Origin: Coriobacteriia bacterium
GTDB taxonomy: Bacteria > Actinomycetota > Coriobacteriia > Anaerosomatales > Anaerosomataceae
NCBI GenBank assembly: GCA_016938395.1
Contig: JAFGUS010000101.1
Location: forward strand, 1 to 55,156
Reading direction: 5' to 3'
Length of the DNA stretch: 55,156 nt
The notes beneath the pieces were generated by a model that did not search any database, was not told the DNA's origin, and saw only the letters and a list, made by a program, of their open reading frames with translations. The translations under genes were made by a program, and so were the position numbers. Positions 29,805 through 37,925 of the stretch are shown here, in pieces. Every line of letters starts with the position of its first letter. The first letter of the stretch is position 1.

Positions 29805-30362
29805 ATGAAACGTACCATCACGACTGTCCTCGCCATCGCGCTCGCTCTCACCCTCGTTCTGCCGGCTTCAGCGCTCGCCAAGCGCGGCGGTGTCCCCGCG
29901 AGCCAGAACGGCAAGGGCGCTGCGGCGGCGCAAGATACCACCGCTCGCGGCGGCACAGATCGTGTGGACGATGAGCAGGCCGACAAGCTCGTTCCTCCCG
30001 GTCACGAGAAGCGCGACGTGCGTGGCTCGGAAGAAGAGGCGCCCGGTGACGGGGCCACAGAGCAGACTCGCGAACGGTTGCGCAGCGAGGAGTCGTCGGG
30101 GTCGCCCGGGCCGAAACGACCGGGCATCGAGAACGCACTCTCACGGCTGCAGAGCAACCTCGAACGCATGCAGGCCGATCTCGACGCAGGCACGCGCTCG
30201 TCACTCCCGCCGGGTCTTCAGCGCGCCATCGCCAAGTTCATGTCCTGGCTCGGCATCGTAGCTGAGGAGCCGATCGACGATCCGGAGGAGGGCGGTGCTT
30301 CGGTCGAACCAACCGGGACCGTCGAGCCCACCGGGACGATCGAGGCGACCACGACCATCTAG
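29805..30362 (+). CDS. Exported, charged low-complexity protein
   Basis: A 185-residue protein with a clear signal peptide (KRTITTVLAIALALTLVLPA ending ALA). The mature part is rich in Gly, Glu, Arg and Asp and likely unstructured until a helical block (about residues 106-150: ENALSRLQSNLERMQADLD). The C-terminus repeats PTGT (EPTGTVEPTGTIEATTTI). I recognise no family. ATG 29805 follows CGGAGGTGG by 4 bases. The 160 bases upstream contain no gene and no obvious strong promoter. A long hairpin follows the stop. Confidence 0.6.
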   Translation: MKRTITTVLAIALALTLVLPASALAKRGGVPASQNGKGAAAAQDTTARGGTDRVDDEQADKLVPPGHEKRDVRGSEEEAPGDGATEQTRERLRSEESSGSPGPKRPGIENALSRLQSNLERMQADLDAGTRSSLPPGLQRAIAKFMSWLGIVAEEPIDDPEEGGASVEPTGTVEPTGTIEATTTI

Positions 30363-30394
30363 GCCAGCAGCAATCGTCGCAGCCCCAGAGCCTG

Positions 30395-30433
30395 GCAACG
30401 AGCGTCCACCCCGATGGGGCGGGCGCTCGTTGC
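30395..30433 (+). terminator. Nested hairpin after exported protein gene
   Basis: GCAACGAGCG (30395-30404) pairs perfectly with CGCTCGTTGC (30424-30433); CCCC and GGGG inside the loop extend it. It begins 33 bases after the stop at 30362. The following bases are not T-rich. Confidence 0.6.
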
Positions 30434-30451
30434 GCGTGTGCGGACACACCC

Positions 30452-30457
30452 TTGACA
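30452..30457 (+). promoter_or_regulatory. -35 element of the TetR-MMPL operon
   Basis: TTGACA is a perfect -35 box. Spacing of 17-18 bases places the -10 over the left edge of the palindrome at 30479, where no good TATAAT match is seen, so binding of the repressor there would cover the promoter. Confidence 0.4.
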
Positions 30458-30478
30458 CCCGGCGTGTCTGGCGCCAAG

Positions 30479-30504
30479 GTACTGACTGAACGTTCAGTCA
30501 GTAC
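30479..30504. promoter_or_regulatory. Perfect 26-bp palindrome, likely TetR operator
   Basis: The half-site GTACTGACTGAAC (30479-30491) is followed directly by its exact reverse complement (30492-30504). It sits between a TTGACA box and the TetR-family gene, 20 bases before that start. Such an uninterrupted palindrome with TGAACGTTCA at its centre fits a TetR-type autoregulatory operator. Confidence 0.8.
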
Positions 30505-30524
30505 CAGTGAGCGGGGGTCCCGCA

Positions 30525-31127
30525 GTGCCTCATAGCGACGTTTCCGCACGGGAGCGCATACTTGCCGCGGCGGGGGGCCTGTTCGCCGAGCAGGGTTTCG
30601 ATGGCGTCTCGGTCGCCGACATCGCCGCAGCGAGCGGTACATCCACCGGTCTGGTCTACTACCACTTCAAGGACAAGGCCGCCCTCTACGAGAGTGTGGT
30701 GCGCGAGGGTCTGCACCTGCTCGAGGACACCGCCGTGCGGACGCTCGGCGGTGACGAGCGCCCGATCGACCGTATCCGGGCCTTCGTCTGTGAGTACATG
30801 GCGCTGCTCGAGGGGCAGCCGGCGCTCATGCGCCTCCTCATCCGCAGCGTCACGGACGTCAGCACGCCGCCTCCGGGCCATGTGCTGATGCGCAGCGCCA
30901 CCACCATTGACCGGCTCCAGGCGGTGATCGACGAGGGTATCGCCTGCGCAGAGTTCCGTTCCACCGACTCCCACCTTGCGGCGACGGCGCTCTTCGCTCT
31001 CGTCAACACGCTCATCACGGCGCGGGTGCTCGAGACCCCGCTCGGACAGGACTCCGGGGACCCCGTCGAGGTCCGCGCCGAGTTCATGACCGAGTTGTTC
31101 CTGAGGGGGGTTGCTCGATGCTCCTGA
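30525..31127 (+). CDS. TetR/AcrR-family transcriptional regulator
   Basis: A 200-residue repressor. The N-terminal helix-turn-helix reads ARERILAAAGGLFAEQGFDG, VSVADIAAASGTSTGLVYYH and FKDKAALY (segments given separately), the TetR hallmark. The C-terminal helical domain would bind a ligand, probably a substrate of the MMPL transporter encoded next. GTG 30525 has GGGGG 7 bases upstream; GTG 30507 would begin 3 bases after the operator palindrome. The stop overlaps the MMPL start by 10 bases. Autoregulation through the palindrome at 30479-30504 is inferred. Confidence 0.9.
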   Translation: MPHSDVSARERILAAAGGLFAEQGFDGVSVADIAAASGTSTGLVYYHFKDKAALYESVVREGLHLLEDTAVRTLGGDERPIDRIRAFVCEYMALLEGQPALMRLLIRSVTDVSTPPPGHVLMRSATTIDRLQAVIDEGIACAEFRSTDSHLAATALFALVNTLITARVLETPLGQDSGDPVEVRAEFMTELFLRGVARCS

Positions 31128-33199
31128 GGTGGGCCACTGCCATCGTACGAGGACGCAAGGTTGTCATGGCGATCACTGCCCTCCTCGTCATCATCGGCCT
31201 CTGGGGCGTGATGAACAGTCGCATCAACTACGACCTGATGTCGTACCTGCCCGCGGACCTGGACTCGATGAAGGGTCTCACCATCGTCGATGACGAGTTC
31301 GCTCTGGGCACGATGATCCAGATCCTCGTCTACGACGAGACCGACGCCACGGTCGACGCGCTCAAGGGGCGCATCGAGGGGGTCGAGGGTGTGAAGGCCG
31401 TCCACTGGGTCACCGACCTCGCGCCGGTGAGTCAGCCCGCTGAGTTCAGGGACGAAGTCGTCATCGACAACTACTACGCGGGCGGCGGGACGCTGCTCCA
31501 GGTCGCTTTCGACGGGGGCTCCAACGACCCGCACGTGAAGCAGGCGATCCGCGACATCCGCGACGAACTCGAGGGATACGAGACGCTCGTCACCGGCAAC
31601 CAGCAGCTGGAGCTCGAGGAGGTCATGAACCAGGACACGGTGCGCTTCGCGGTGGTTGCGCTCGTGCTCGTTACGATCGTCCTGCTCCTCACGATGCCGT
31701 CGATCGTGGTGCCGCTCACCTTCGTTGCCACCATCGGCGCGGCTGTGATCATGAACCTCGGGATGGGCTACTACATCGGCCAGGAGATGTCGTACATCAC
31801 CGGGGTCATCGTGTTCGCGCTGCAGTTCGCAGTCACGATGGACTACGCACTCTTCCTCTATCACCGCTTCGATGAGGAGCGACGCCGTTCGGATCCCGAA
31901 GAGGCGATGATCACCGCTGTCGCAGCCACGTTCAAGTCGATATTCGCGGCGGCGATGACCACCATCGCTGGCTTCCTCGCGCTGATGGCCATGCATCTCG
32001 GGTTCGGCACCGACATGGGTGTCACGCTCGCGAGAGGGGTGGGCATCACACTCGTGGCGGTGGTGACGCTGCTTCCAGCGCTCATCCTCACAGCACTGCC
32101 GTTGATCGACCGCATCCGCCACAAGACACCGTCGTTCGATTTCTCCAGACTCGGCCACTTCATCGCCAAGCATGCGGGTGTGGTTGCGGTCGTCGGCGTG
32201 CTGCTGTTCGTGCCGGCGCTGTGGGCCAACTCGCAGCTCGATATCACGTACGACCTCAACACGAGCCTCCCGAGCGACATGCCCTCCGTCAAGGCCGACA
32301 AGGTGATCTCCGAGGCGTTCGGTCGCGCGAGCACCATGATCGTCGCGCTGGAGGACACGGGCACCGGGGTCGACCTCGAGCGACTCACCACAGCCCTCGA
32401 GGAACTCGATGGCGTCACCCGCGTCTTCGGCTACAGCTCCCTCGTCGACCCGCGCATCCCCGTGGAGTTCGTGCCAGCCGAGGCGCGCGAGTCGTTCTAC
32501 TCGGGAGGACACACGTACCTCACGCTCGACGCGGCCTATGACATGGCCGATCCGCGCCTTGCCGAGACCATCGAAGAGGTCCGGGCCGTCACGAGGGCCG
32601 AGTGGCCGGGAGCCGCGTATGTGACGGGTCAGTCCGTACTCATGAACGACATGGAGCAGGTCTCCGAGGGCGACGACGTGCGCATCAATCTCATCTCGAT
32701 CGCGGCGATCCTCATCATCGTCGCCATCGCCTTCAAGTCGATCGCGATCCCCGTGGCGCTCGTCGCGGTCATCCAGCTCGCGATCCTCATCAACCAGGGC
32801 TTCGAGGCCGTCGGTGGCGGTGAGCTCATATTCGTGGCTTCGCTCGCGATCGGCGCGATCCAGCTCGGCGCTACCGTGGACTACGCGATCCTCATCACGA
32901 CGCGCTACGAAGAAGAGCTCAAGCGCACCCGTGACCGGCTCGAGGCGATCACCGTGGCGATCTCAGAGTCGAGCCAATCGATCCTGGTGAGCGCTTCGAC
33001 GATGTTCGCGGCCACCATCGCGCTCGCGGTGATGTCCAGCGTCGGGATCATCTCATCGCTCACCATGCTCATCGCACGAGGAGCCGTCATCAGCTTCTTC
33101 GTCGTCCTCGTGATCCTTCCCGCGATCCTCGTGGTCGGTCAGCCCGTGTACGAACGGCTCAGCTTCGGCTGGCCTCGTCATACCGTGAAAGGTGAGTAG
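31118..33199 (+). CDS. MMPL/RND-family transporter
   Basis: A 693-residue inner-membrane transporter with the duplicated RND layout: one span, an outer loop, five spans, then the same again. TM4 carries TMDYALFLYHRF and TM10 ATVDYAILITTRY, the Asp-Tyr proton-relay pairs typical of MmpL proteins. Length is nearer the short MMPL/YdfJ group than mycobacterial MmpL (~950). Likely cargo is a lipid or hydrophobic compound. GAGGGGG precedes ATG 31118 by 7 bases, inside the tetR gene. The YhgE-like gene follows, overlapping or adjoining its stop, so three genes form one operon. Confidence 0.92.
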   Translation: MLLRWATAIVRGRKVVMAITALLVIIGLWGVMNSRINYDLMSYLPADLDSMKGLTIVDDEFALGTMIQILVYDETDATVDALKGRIEGVEGVKAVHWVTDLAPVSQPAEFRDEVVIDNYYAGGGTLLQVAFDGGSNDPHVKQAIRDIRDELEGYETLVTGNQQLELEEVMNQDTVRFAVVALVLVTIVLLLTMPSIVVPLTFVATIGAAVIMNLGMGYYIGQEMSYITGVIVFALQFAVTMDYALFLYHRFDEERRRSDPEEAMITAVAATFKSIFAAAMTTIAGFLALMAMHLGFGTDMGVTLARGVGITLVAVVTLLPALILTALPLIDRIRHKTPSFDFSRLGHFIAKHAGVVAVVGVLLFVPALWANSQLDITYDLNTSLPSDMPSVKADKVISEAFGRASTMIVALEDTGTGVDLERLTTALEELDGVTRVFGYSSLVDPRIPVEFVPAEARESFYSGGHTYLTLDAAYDMADPRLAETIEEVRAVTRAEWPGAAYVTGQSVLMNDMEQVSEGDDVRINLISIAAILIIVAIAFKSIAIPVALVAVIQLAILINQGFEAVGGGELIFVASLAIGAIQLGATVDYAILITTRYEEELKRTRDRLEAITVAISESSQSILVSASTMFAATIALAVMSSVGIISSLTMLIARGAVISFFVVLVILPAILVVGQPVYERLSFGWPRHTVKGE

Positions 33200-33200
33200 C

Positions 33201-35162
33201 ATGGCGCAGCCCCTCAAATCAGTCCGGATCGCCCGGCGCGTGACCGTGGTGGCGGCCATCACCGCTGCGAGCCTGTTCGCGGCCTCGGTGGCGTCATCTG
33301 CTCCCGCGCCCGGTACCCCGGATGCGATCGTGGATAACGAGACCGTGTACGTGGTGGCGGACGCGACGGGGGTCCCGCAGACGGTCGTCGTCGTCGACTG
33401 GCTCCAGGTACAGGGCACCGGCACGTACGAGCTCACCGACCCCGCGGCAGGGGCGGGGGAGATCGAGTCGCTCACGGACGGCTTCTCGCCTGCGATCATC
33501 GGTGATGTCGTGGGGGCAACGGTCGCCGTCGACGGCTACGGTGACTTCTTCTACCGTGCCGAGACGGAACAGGCGCTCCCCATCGACATCAACGTCACCT
33601 ACCAGCTCGACGGCGAGGAGATCGCACCCGCCGACTTGGCGGGCGAGTCGGGGAGGCTGCGCATCCAGATCGAGGTCGTCAACCATCTCGAACGCACGGA
33701 GCTCGTGACGTTTGAAGACGCCGATGGCGCGACCGAGTCCGCCGAGGTCACCTACACCGTGCCGCTGCTCTGCATCCCACAGCTCGAGCTCGACGGCACA
33801 CGCATGACCGACATCGTCGCGCCCGACGGTGCGCAACTCGCTATCGCGGGACAGACGCGCACGTACGCGATCCCGGTGGTGCCCTCTCCCCGGGAAACGG
33901 TCGCCATCGAGATGACCGCGCGGGACATCGAACTCGCACCGATGATCGTCTCGGCGTTCCCGGGCCTACCCGCCTCGCCGGACTTCTCGGTGGTCGACCA
34001 GCTGGCCGAGCTCCGTGATGGGCTCGGTCTGCTCGGCCAGCTCTCGAGCGGACACCTGCAGGTCGTGCAGGGCATCTCGGAGGGCATGGGGGCGTACGAC
34101 ATCTCGGCGGCCACTGGAGCGGCCGAAGGGTTGGGCGAGCTCACGACCGGGCTTGGCGAACTCGCCTCAGGCGCTGACGGTCTCGCGCAGCTCTCGGCCG
34201 GACAGTACGCGTACCTCGATGGCGTGATCACCTCGATCGACACGTCGCAGTTCGACTCTCTCGGGCAGCTCACGAGTGCGATCGCAAGCATGACCGTGGC
34301 AGCCTCGCAGCTCGAGACCGCCACGGCCGGGCTCGTCACGCTGCTGGACGGCCAGATCGCCCTCGCGGAGGCCATCAGGACCTCCAACGCGGGCCTGCTC
34401 GCGCAGGCGGCCGGGTATGCGGACGAGTACGGCGCGTACAGCACTGACGCCACCGCCCTCGCGGCGGCCGGCGATTTCCAGACGCTCGCAGCCGGACTCG
34501 GCACGCAGGACCATCTGCTCGGCGTCCTGCTCGATGGTGGTGACCCGGACGGCCCCGGGCCGCAGCCCTTCATGCCGGGGCTCCACACGACCCGCGATTC
34601 GCTCGCTCAGGTGCGTGACGGGCTGACCGGTCTGCGCGGCGGCCTCGAGCAGCTCGAGGCGGGCGCCGCGGGCCTCGGCGCGGTGCCGGGCGCGTTCGGC
34701 CAGCTGAGGGCCGCGCTCGTGGTGCTGCGTGACGGTGGCGACCCGGATGGCACCGGCCCCGCACCGCATATGCCGGGACTCGGCACCACCGCAGACGGGA
34801 TCGCGGGGATCGCCGATGGCCTCCGGCAGGTCGCGGATGGTCTGCAAGGCCAGTCAGCGGACCTTGCGATGCTTGCCGAGGTCCCGGAGATGATGGGTGA
34901 ACTCAAGGCGGCGCTCGACGCTCTCGCGCAAGGCGGCACGCTCCAGGGCCAGCAGCTGCCCGGCATCGGAACGACCATCGAGGGTCTGTCCGGCATGAGT
35001 GACGGGATCGGCAACGGTGTGACGGAGGCGCGCAAAGGCGAGGCGCTCACCGAGGCGATGAAGCGCGCGGCGGACGCCTACACGTCATTCCTCGGTCTGC
35101 TCGCGGGCGCGACGGTACACCTCAGCTTCCTGTTCAAGATCGGCGGCGTCTCGGCCGAGTAG
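33201..35162 (+). CDS. Exported YhgE/Pip-like repeat protein partnered with MMPL
   Basis: A 653-residue protein with an N-terminal signal or anchor (VTVVAAITAASLFAASVAS), a beta-rich domain (~40-260) and a long helical region of alanine/glycine/leucine-rich pseudo-heptads (GLGELTTGLGELASGADGLAQL, given in part) like the YhgE/Pip heptad repeats. Three ~66-residue repeats from about 34480 contain GGDPDGxGPxPxMPGLxTT twice and a reduced LPGIGTT once. A weak hydrophobic stretch (SFLGLLAGATVHLSFLF) ends it. ATG 33201 is preferred, with AAAGGTGAG just upstream; GTG 33192 overlaps the MMPL stop. Such proteins often accompany MMPL transporters; an envelope-spanning accessory role is inferred. Confidence 0.72.
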   Translation: MAQPLKSVRIARRVTVVAAITAASLFAASVASSAPAPGTPDAIVDNETVYVVADATGVPQTVVVVDWLQVQGTGTYELTDPAAGAGEIESLTDGFSPAIIGDVVGATVAVDGYGDFFYRAETEQALPIDINVTYQLDGEEIAPADLAGESGRLRIQIEVVNHLERTELVTFEDADGATESAEVTYTVPLLCIPQLELDGTRMTDIVAPDGAQLAIAGQTRTYAIPVVPSPRETVAIEMTARDIELAPMIVSAFPGLPASPDFSVVDQLAELRDGLGLLGQLSSGHLQVVQGISEGMGAYDISAATGAAEGLGELTTGLGELASGADGLAQLSAGQYAYLDGVITSIDTSQFDSLGQLTSAIASMTVAASQLETATAGLVTLLDGQIALAEAIRTSNAGLLAQAAGYADEYGAYSTDATALAAAGDFQTLAAGLGTQDHLLGVLLDGGDPDGPGPQPFMPGLHTTRDSLAQVRDGLTGLRGGLEQLEAGAAGLGAVPGAFGQLRAALVVLRDGGDPDGTGPAPHMPGLGTTADGIAGIADGLRQVADGLQGQSADLAMLAEVPEMMGELKAALDALAQGGTLQGQQLPGIGTTIEGLSGMSDGIGNGVTEARKGEALTEAMKRAADAYTSFLGLLAGATVHLSFLFKIGGVSAE

Positions 35163-35223
35163 CGGCGCGCGCGTGGTAGGCTGTCCGATACAGACAGTCC
35201 CACCGCCGCTAGGAGGAGCCGCC

Positions 35224-36096
35224 GTGGCCGTGAAGGTGATCAGCGACAGCACGTCGTACATTCCGCGTGCCCGGCGCGAGCAGCTCGACATCGGTATCGC
35301 GACCCTGTCGTCGCTGCTGGACGGTGTCACGTACGTCGATGACCCGGACGACTGCGAAGCGTTCTACGACGCCCTCGCGAAGTCGAGTTCGTGGCCGACG
35401 ACGTCGCAGCCATCGGTACAGGACATCGTCGCCCTCATGGAGGAGCGGGTCATCGCCGGGCATCAGGTGGTCGGCGTGTTCATCTCCGAACTCATGAGCG
35501 GCACCTACTCGACATCGCTGCTCGCCCGCGACCTGGTCCGGGAGAAGTACCCGGATGCCACCATCGACGTGGTGGATGGCAGAAGCAACTCCATCGAGCT
35601 GGGATTCGCAGTGCTTGCGGCTGCCGAGGCCGCTGCCGAAGGCAAGAGCGTCGAGGAGGTCGTGGCAGCAGCCACCGAGCGCACACTGCACACCCGGTTC
35701 CTGTTCACGCCGGTCACTCTCGAGTACCTGCGTCGTGGGGGCCGGATCGGCAATGCGCAGGCGCTGCTCGCCACGTTGCTGCAGATCAAACCGATCCTAA
35801 CGGTGGTCGATGGTGTCACCGACACCTTCGCGAAGGTGCGCACGGCCCAGAAGGCGCAGGACCTGATCGCGGAGACGTTCGCTGCGGACATCCGGGACAG
35901 GGGCGGACTCGGCGAAGTCTACGTCCATCACATCCATGACGCCGTCGCAGGGCGTCGCTTCGCGGACAGGATCGCCGAGGTCGCCGGTCGTGACGTGGAG
36001 ATACTTCCGATCGGGCCGGTGATCGGCACACACGTCGGTCCAGGAACCGTCGCGGTCGTCTACTATACGAACGACCGCGTGGACAAGTCACGATAG
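35224..36096 (+). CDS. DegV family fatty-acid-binding protein (copy 1)
   Basis: A 290-residue soluble protein of the DegV/FakB family. It opens VKVISDSTSYIPRA and has TSQPSVQDI, the SGTYSTS loop that holds the fatty-acid carboxylate, RSNSIELGFAVLAAA and the C-terminal GPVIGTHVGPG. FakB homologues present acyl chains to the FakA kinase; no FakA gene is in the window. AGGAGGA lies 6 bases before GTG 35224. A second DegV gene follows after 77 bases; the two are clear paralogues but have diverged strongly. Confidence 0.9.
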   Translation: MAVKVISDSTSYIPRARREQLDIGIATLSSLLDGVTYVDDPDDCEAFYDALAKSSSWPTTSQPSVQDIVALMEERVIAGHQVVGVFISELMSGTYSTSLLARDLVREKYPDATIDVVDGRSNSIELGFAVLAAAEAAAEGKSVEEVVAAATERTLHTRFLFTPVTLEYLRRGGRIGNAQALLATLLQIKPILTVVDGVTDTFAKVRTAQKAQDLIAETFAADIRDRGGLGEVYVHHIHDAVAGRRFADRIAEVAGRDVEILPIGPVIGTHVGPGTVAVVYYTNDRVDKSR

Positions 36097-36173
36097 CGTG
36101 TCGCGTCGCTGCACGTGTACTGCGCCGCGCCCATGCGGAGCCCGTTGAGCCGGACCTCTGTCAGGAGACCCCC

Positions 36174-37028
36174 GTGTTGCTGATCGATACCTGCTCGGAT
36201 CTGCCCGCCGCGATCGTCGAAGAGCTCGGCGTAGAGGTGCTCAACTTCCCGTACACGCTGGGGGGCGTCGAGTACAGCGACGATTTCGGTCGCTCACAGT
36301 CGCACGCTGCGTTCTACTCGGCCATGCGCGCTGGCGAGCACCCCACCACGATCCAGGTTCCGCGGCAGTCGTTCATCGAGGTCTTCACCAGGTGCGCTTC
36401 GACCGGAGAGCCACTGCTCTACCTTGGGTTCTCCTCTGCGCTTTCAGGGACGTTCGACATCGCGTGGATCGCGCGCAACGAGGTGCTCGAGCAGTATCCG
36501 GATGCCGAGATACGGCTCGTGGACACGAAAGCCGCCGCTGTCGCCGAGGGGCTGCTCGTCTACGAGGCCGCCAGGAGATGGCGCGACGGCATGACGCTCG
36601 AGGAGATCGAAGCCTGGGTGCTTGCGGAGCGGCCGCGGCTGAACGGCTGGTTCATCGTGGACGACCTCGAGACGCTTCGGCGGGGCGGGCGCCTGAACGG
36701 TGCCGTCGCTGCCGCGGGCACGTTCCTCGATGTCAAACCTCTACTGCATGTCACCGACGACGGCCGCCTCGAGCTCAAGCGATCGGTCCGCGGACGCGGT
36801 AAGTCGATGCGGGCGCTTGCCGATCTCGTGGCCGAGCGGGCCGTCGATCCTGGCTCCCAGACGATTGCAGTCGCGCACGGCGATGCACCCGAAGACGCCG
36901 AAGCCCTCAGGCAGCTCATCGCCGATAGGGTCGAGGTCGCCGAGGTCATTACCATGCAGACCGGCCCCGTGATTGGCGCGCACACCGGCCCGGGCATGCT
37001 CGCGGTGGTGTTCTGGGGAGAGGCCTGA
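36174..37028 (+). CDS. DegV family fatty-acid-binding protein (copy 2)
   Basis: A 284-residue paralogue of the upstream protein, with LLIDTCSDLPAAIV at the N-terminus, TIQVPRQSFIEVF, the carboxylate-binding SALSGTFD loop, RRGGRLNGAVAAAG and GPVIGAHTGPG at the end. It has cysteine and hydrophobic changes in the pocket relative to copy 1, so the two may bind different chains. AGGAG lies 6 bases before GTG 36174. An alpha/beta hydrolase begins 5 bases after its stop, suggesting a lipid-related operon. Confidence 0.9.
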   Translation: MLLIDTCSDLPAAIVEELGVEVLNFPYTLGGVEYSDDFGRSQSHAAFYSAMRAGEHPTTIQVPRQSFIEVFTRCASTGEPLLYLGFSSALSGTFDIAWIARNEVLEQYPDAEIRLVDTKAAAVAEGLLVYEAARRWRDGMTLEEIEAWVLAERPRLNGWFIVDDLETLRRGGRLNGAVAAAGTFLDVKPLLHVTDDGRLELKRSVRGRGKSMRALADLVAERAVDPGSQTIAVAHGDAPEDAEALRQLIADRVEVAEVITMQTGPVIGAHTGPGMLAVVFWGEA

Positions 37029-37033
37029 TAACG

Positions 37034-37897
37034 GTGCGCCACAGGGCCTGGGCCATCGCCGAGCGGATGTCGCTTCCGGTGGTCTACGCCGAGCTCAAGG
37101 CGCGTGCCACCGGTCATCCGGCTGGGATCATCGAGGAGCGTATCGAATCCGGACCCGATTCCGCGCAGCACGTGCTGCTCGTCACGCCGGAGACCCGGCG
37201 TCCAGGCGACCCCCTCGTGTTCTTCATCCACGGCGGCAGTTGGCGGTATGGCTCACCATCGCTGTTTCGTGCTGTGGGGCGCTTCTTCGCGGCGCATGGC
37301 TACACGGCCGCGCTCGGCGGTTACCGCCTGGTGCCCGGGGCGCACTTCCCCGCACAGCTGCATGACTCGATCGATGGACTCAGGGCAGCTCTGGCGTGGC
37401 GCGCTTCCGCGGGGCATGCCGACGGTCCGGTCGTGATCGCCGGACAGTCGGCGGGCGGGCACCTTGCAGCGCTCACAGCGTTCGACGAGCGCAGCCGCGC
37501 GGCGCGCGGGCTCGGGGATTTGAACGTCTCGGGGCTGCTTGCCGTGAGCGGCGTGCTGGACCTCGATGTCCTGTGTCCCGACCGGAAGATGTGCCCGATC
37601 GTGGCTGCCCTGATGGACGGCTACGATGGCTGGGAGAAGGCCGACCCTTCGCGCCTGGTGCACGGCGCTCCGGACATCCCGATCCTGTGTCTTCACGGCT
37701 CGCGCGACCCGCTGGTGCCGGTGGAGGTGGCCGCCTCGTTCGTTTTGCGCGCCAACGGTACCGATGGCGACCATGCGACCTTCCTGGCTGACCCTGACGC
37801 GCACCACGCAGATATGACGCGGCTGTTCTTCGGTGCCTCGCCGCTCACGCGGGGATTGCTCGAGTGGCTGGACGACGTCAGCTCCGTGACGCGCTGA
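37034..37897 (+). CDS. Alpha/beta hydrolase, HSL/BD-FAE-like esterase
   Basis: A 287-residue soluble esterase-like enzyme. FIHGGSWRYG is the oxyanion-hole motif, GQSAGGHLAA the nucleophile elbow with the catalytic serine, GSRDPLVPV carries the acid, and DAHHADM the histidine. The arrangement matches hormone-sensitive-lipase/kynurenine-formamidase-like enzymes acting on small esters or amides. No signal peptide is seen. GTG 37034 follows the DegV stop by 5 bases with weak GAGAGG upstream. Substrate is unknown; acyl-chain release for the DegV proteins is only a guess. Confidence 0.83.
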   Translation: MRHRAWAIAERMSLPVVYAELKARATGHPAGIIEERIESGPDSAQHVLLVTPETRRPGDPLVFFIHGGSWRYGSPSLFRAVGRFFAAHGYTAALGGYRLVPGAHFPAQLHDSIDGLRAALAWRASAGHADGPVVIAGQSAGGHLAALTAFDERSRAARGLGDLNVSGLLAVSGVLDLDVLCPDRKMCPIVAALMDGYDGWEKADPSRLVHGAPDIPILCLHGSRDPLVPVEVAASFVLRANGTDGDHATFLADPDAHHADMTRLFFGASPLTRGLLEWLDDVSSVTR

Positions 37898-37925
37898 CAT
37901 CCCCCAGCCACTCGTCCTGTTGACG

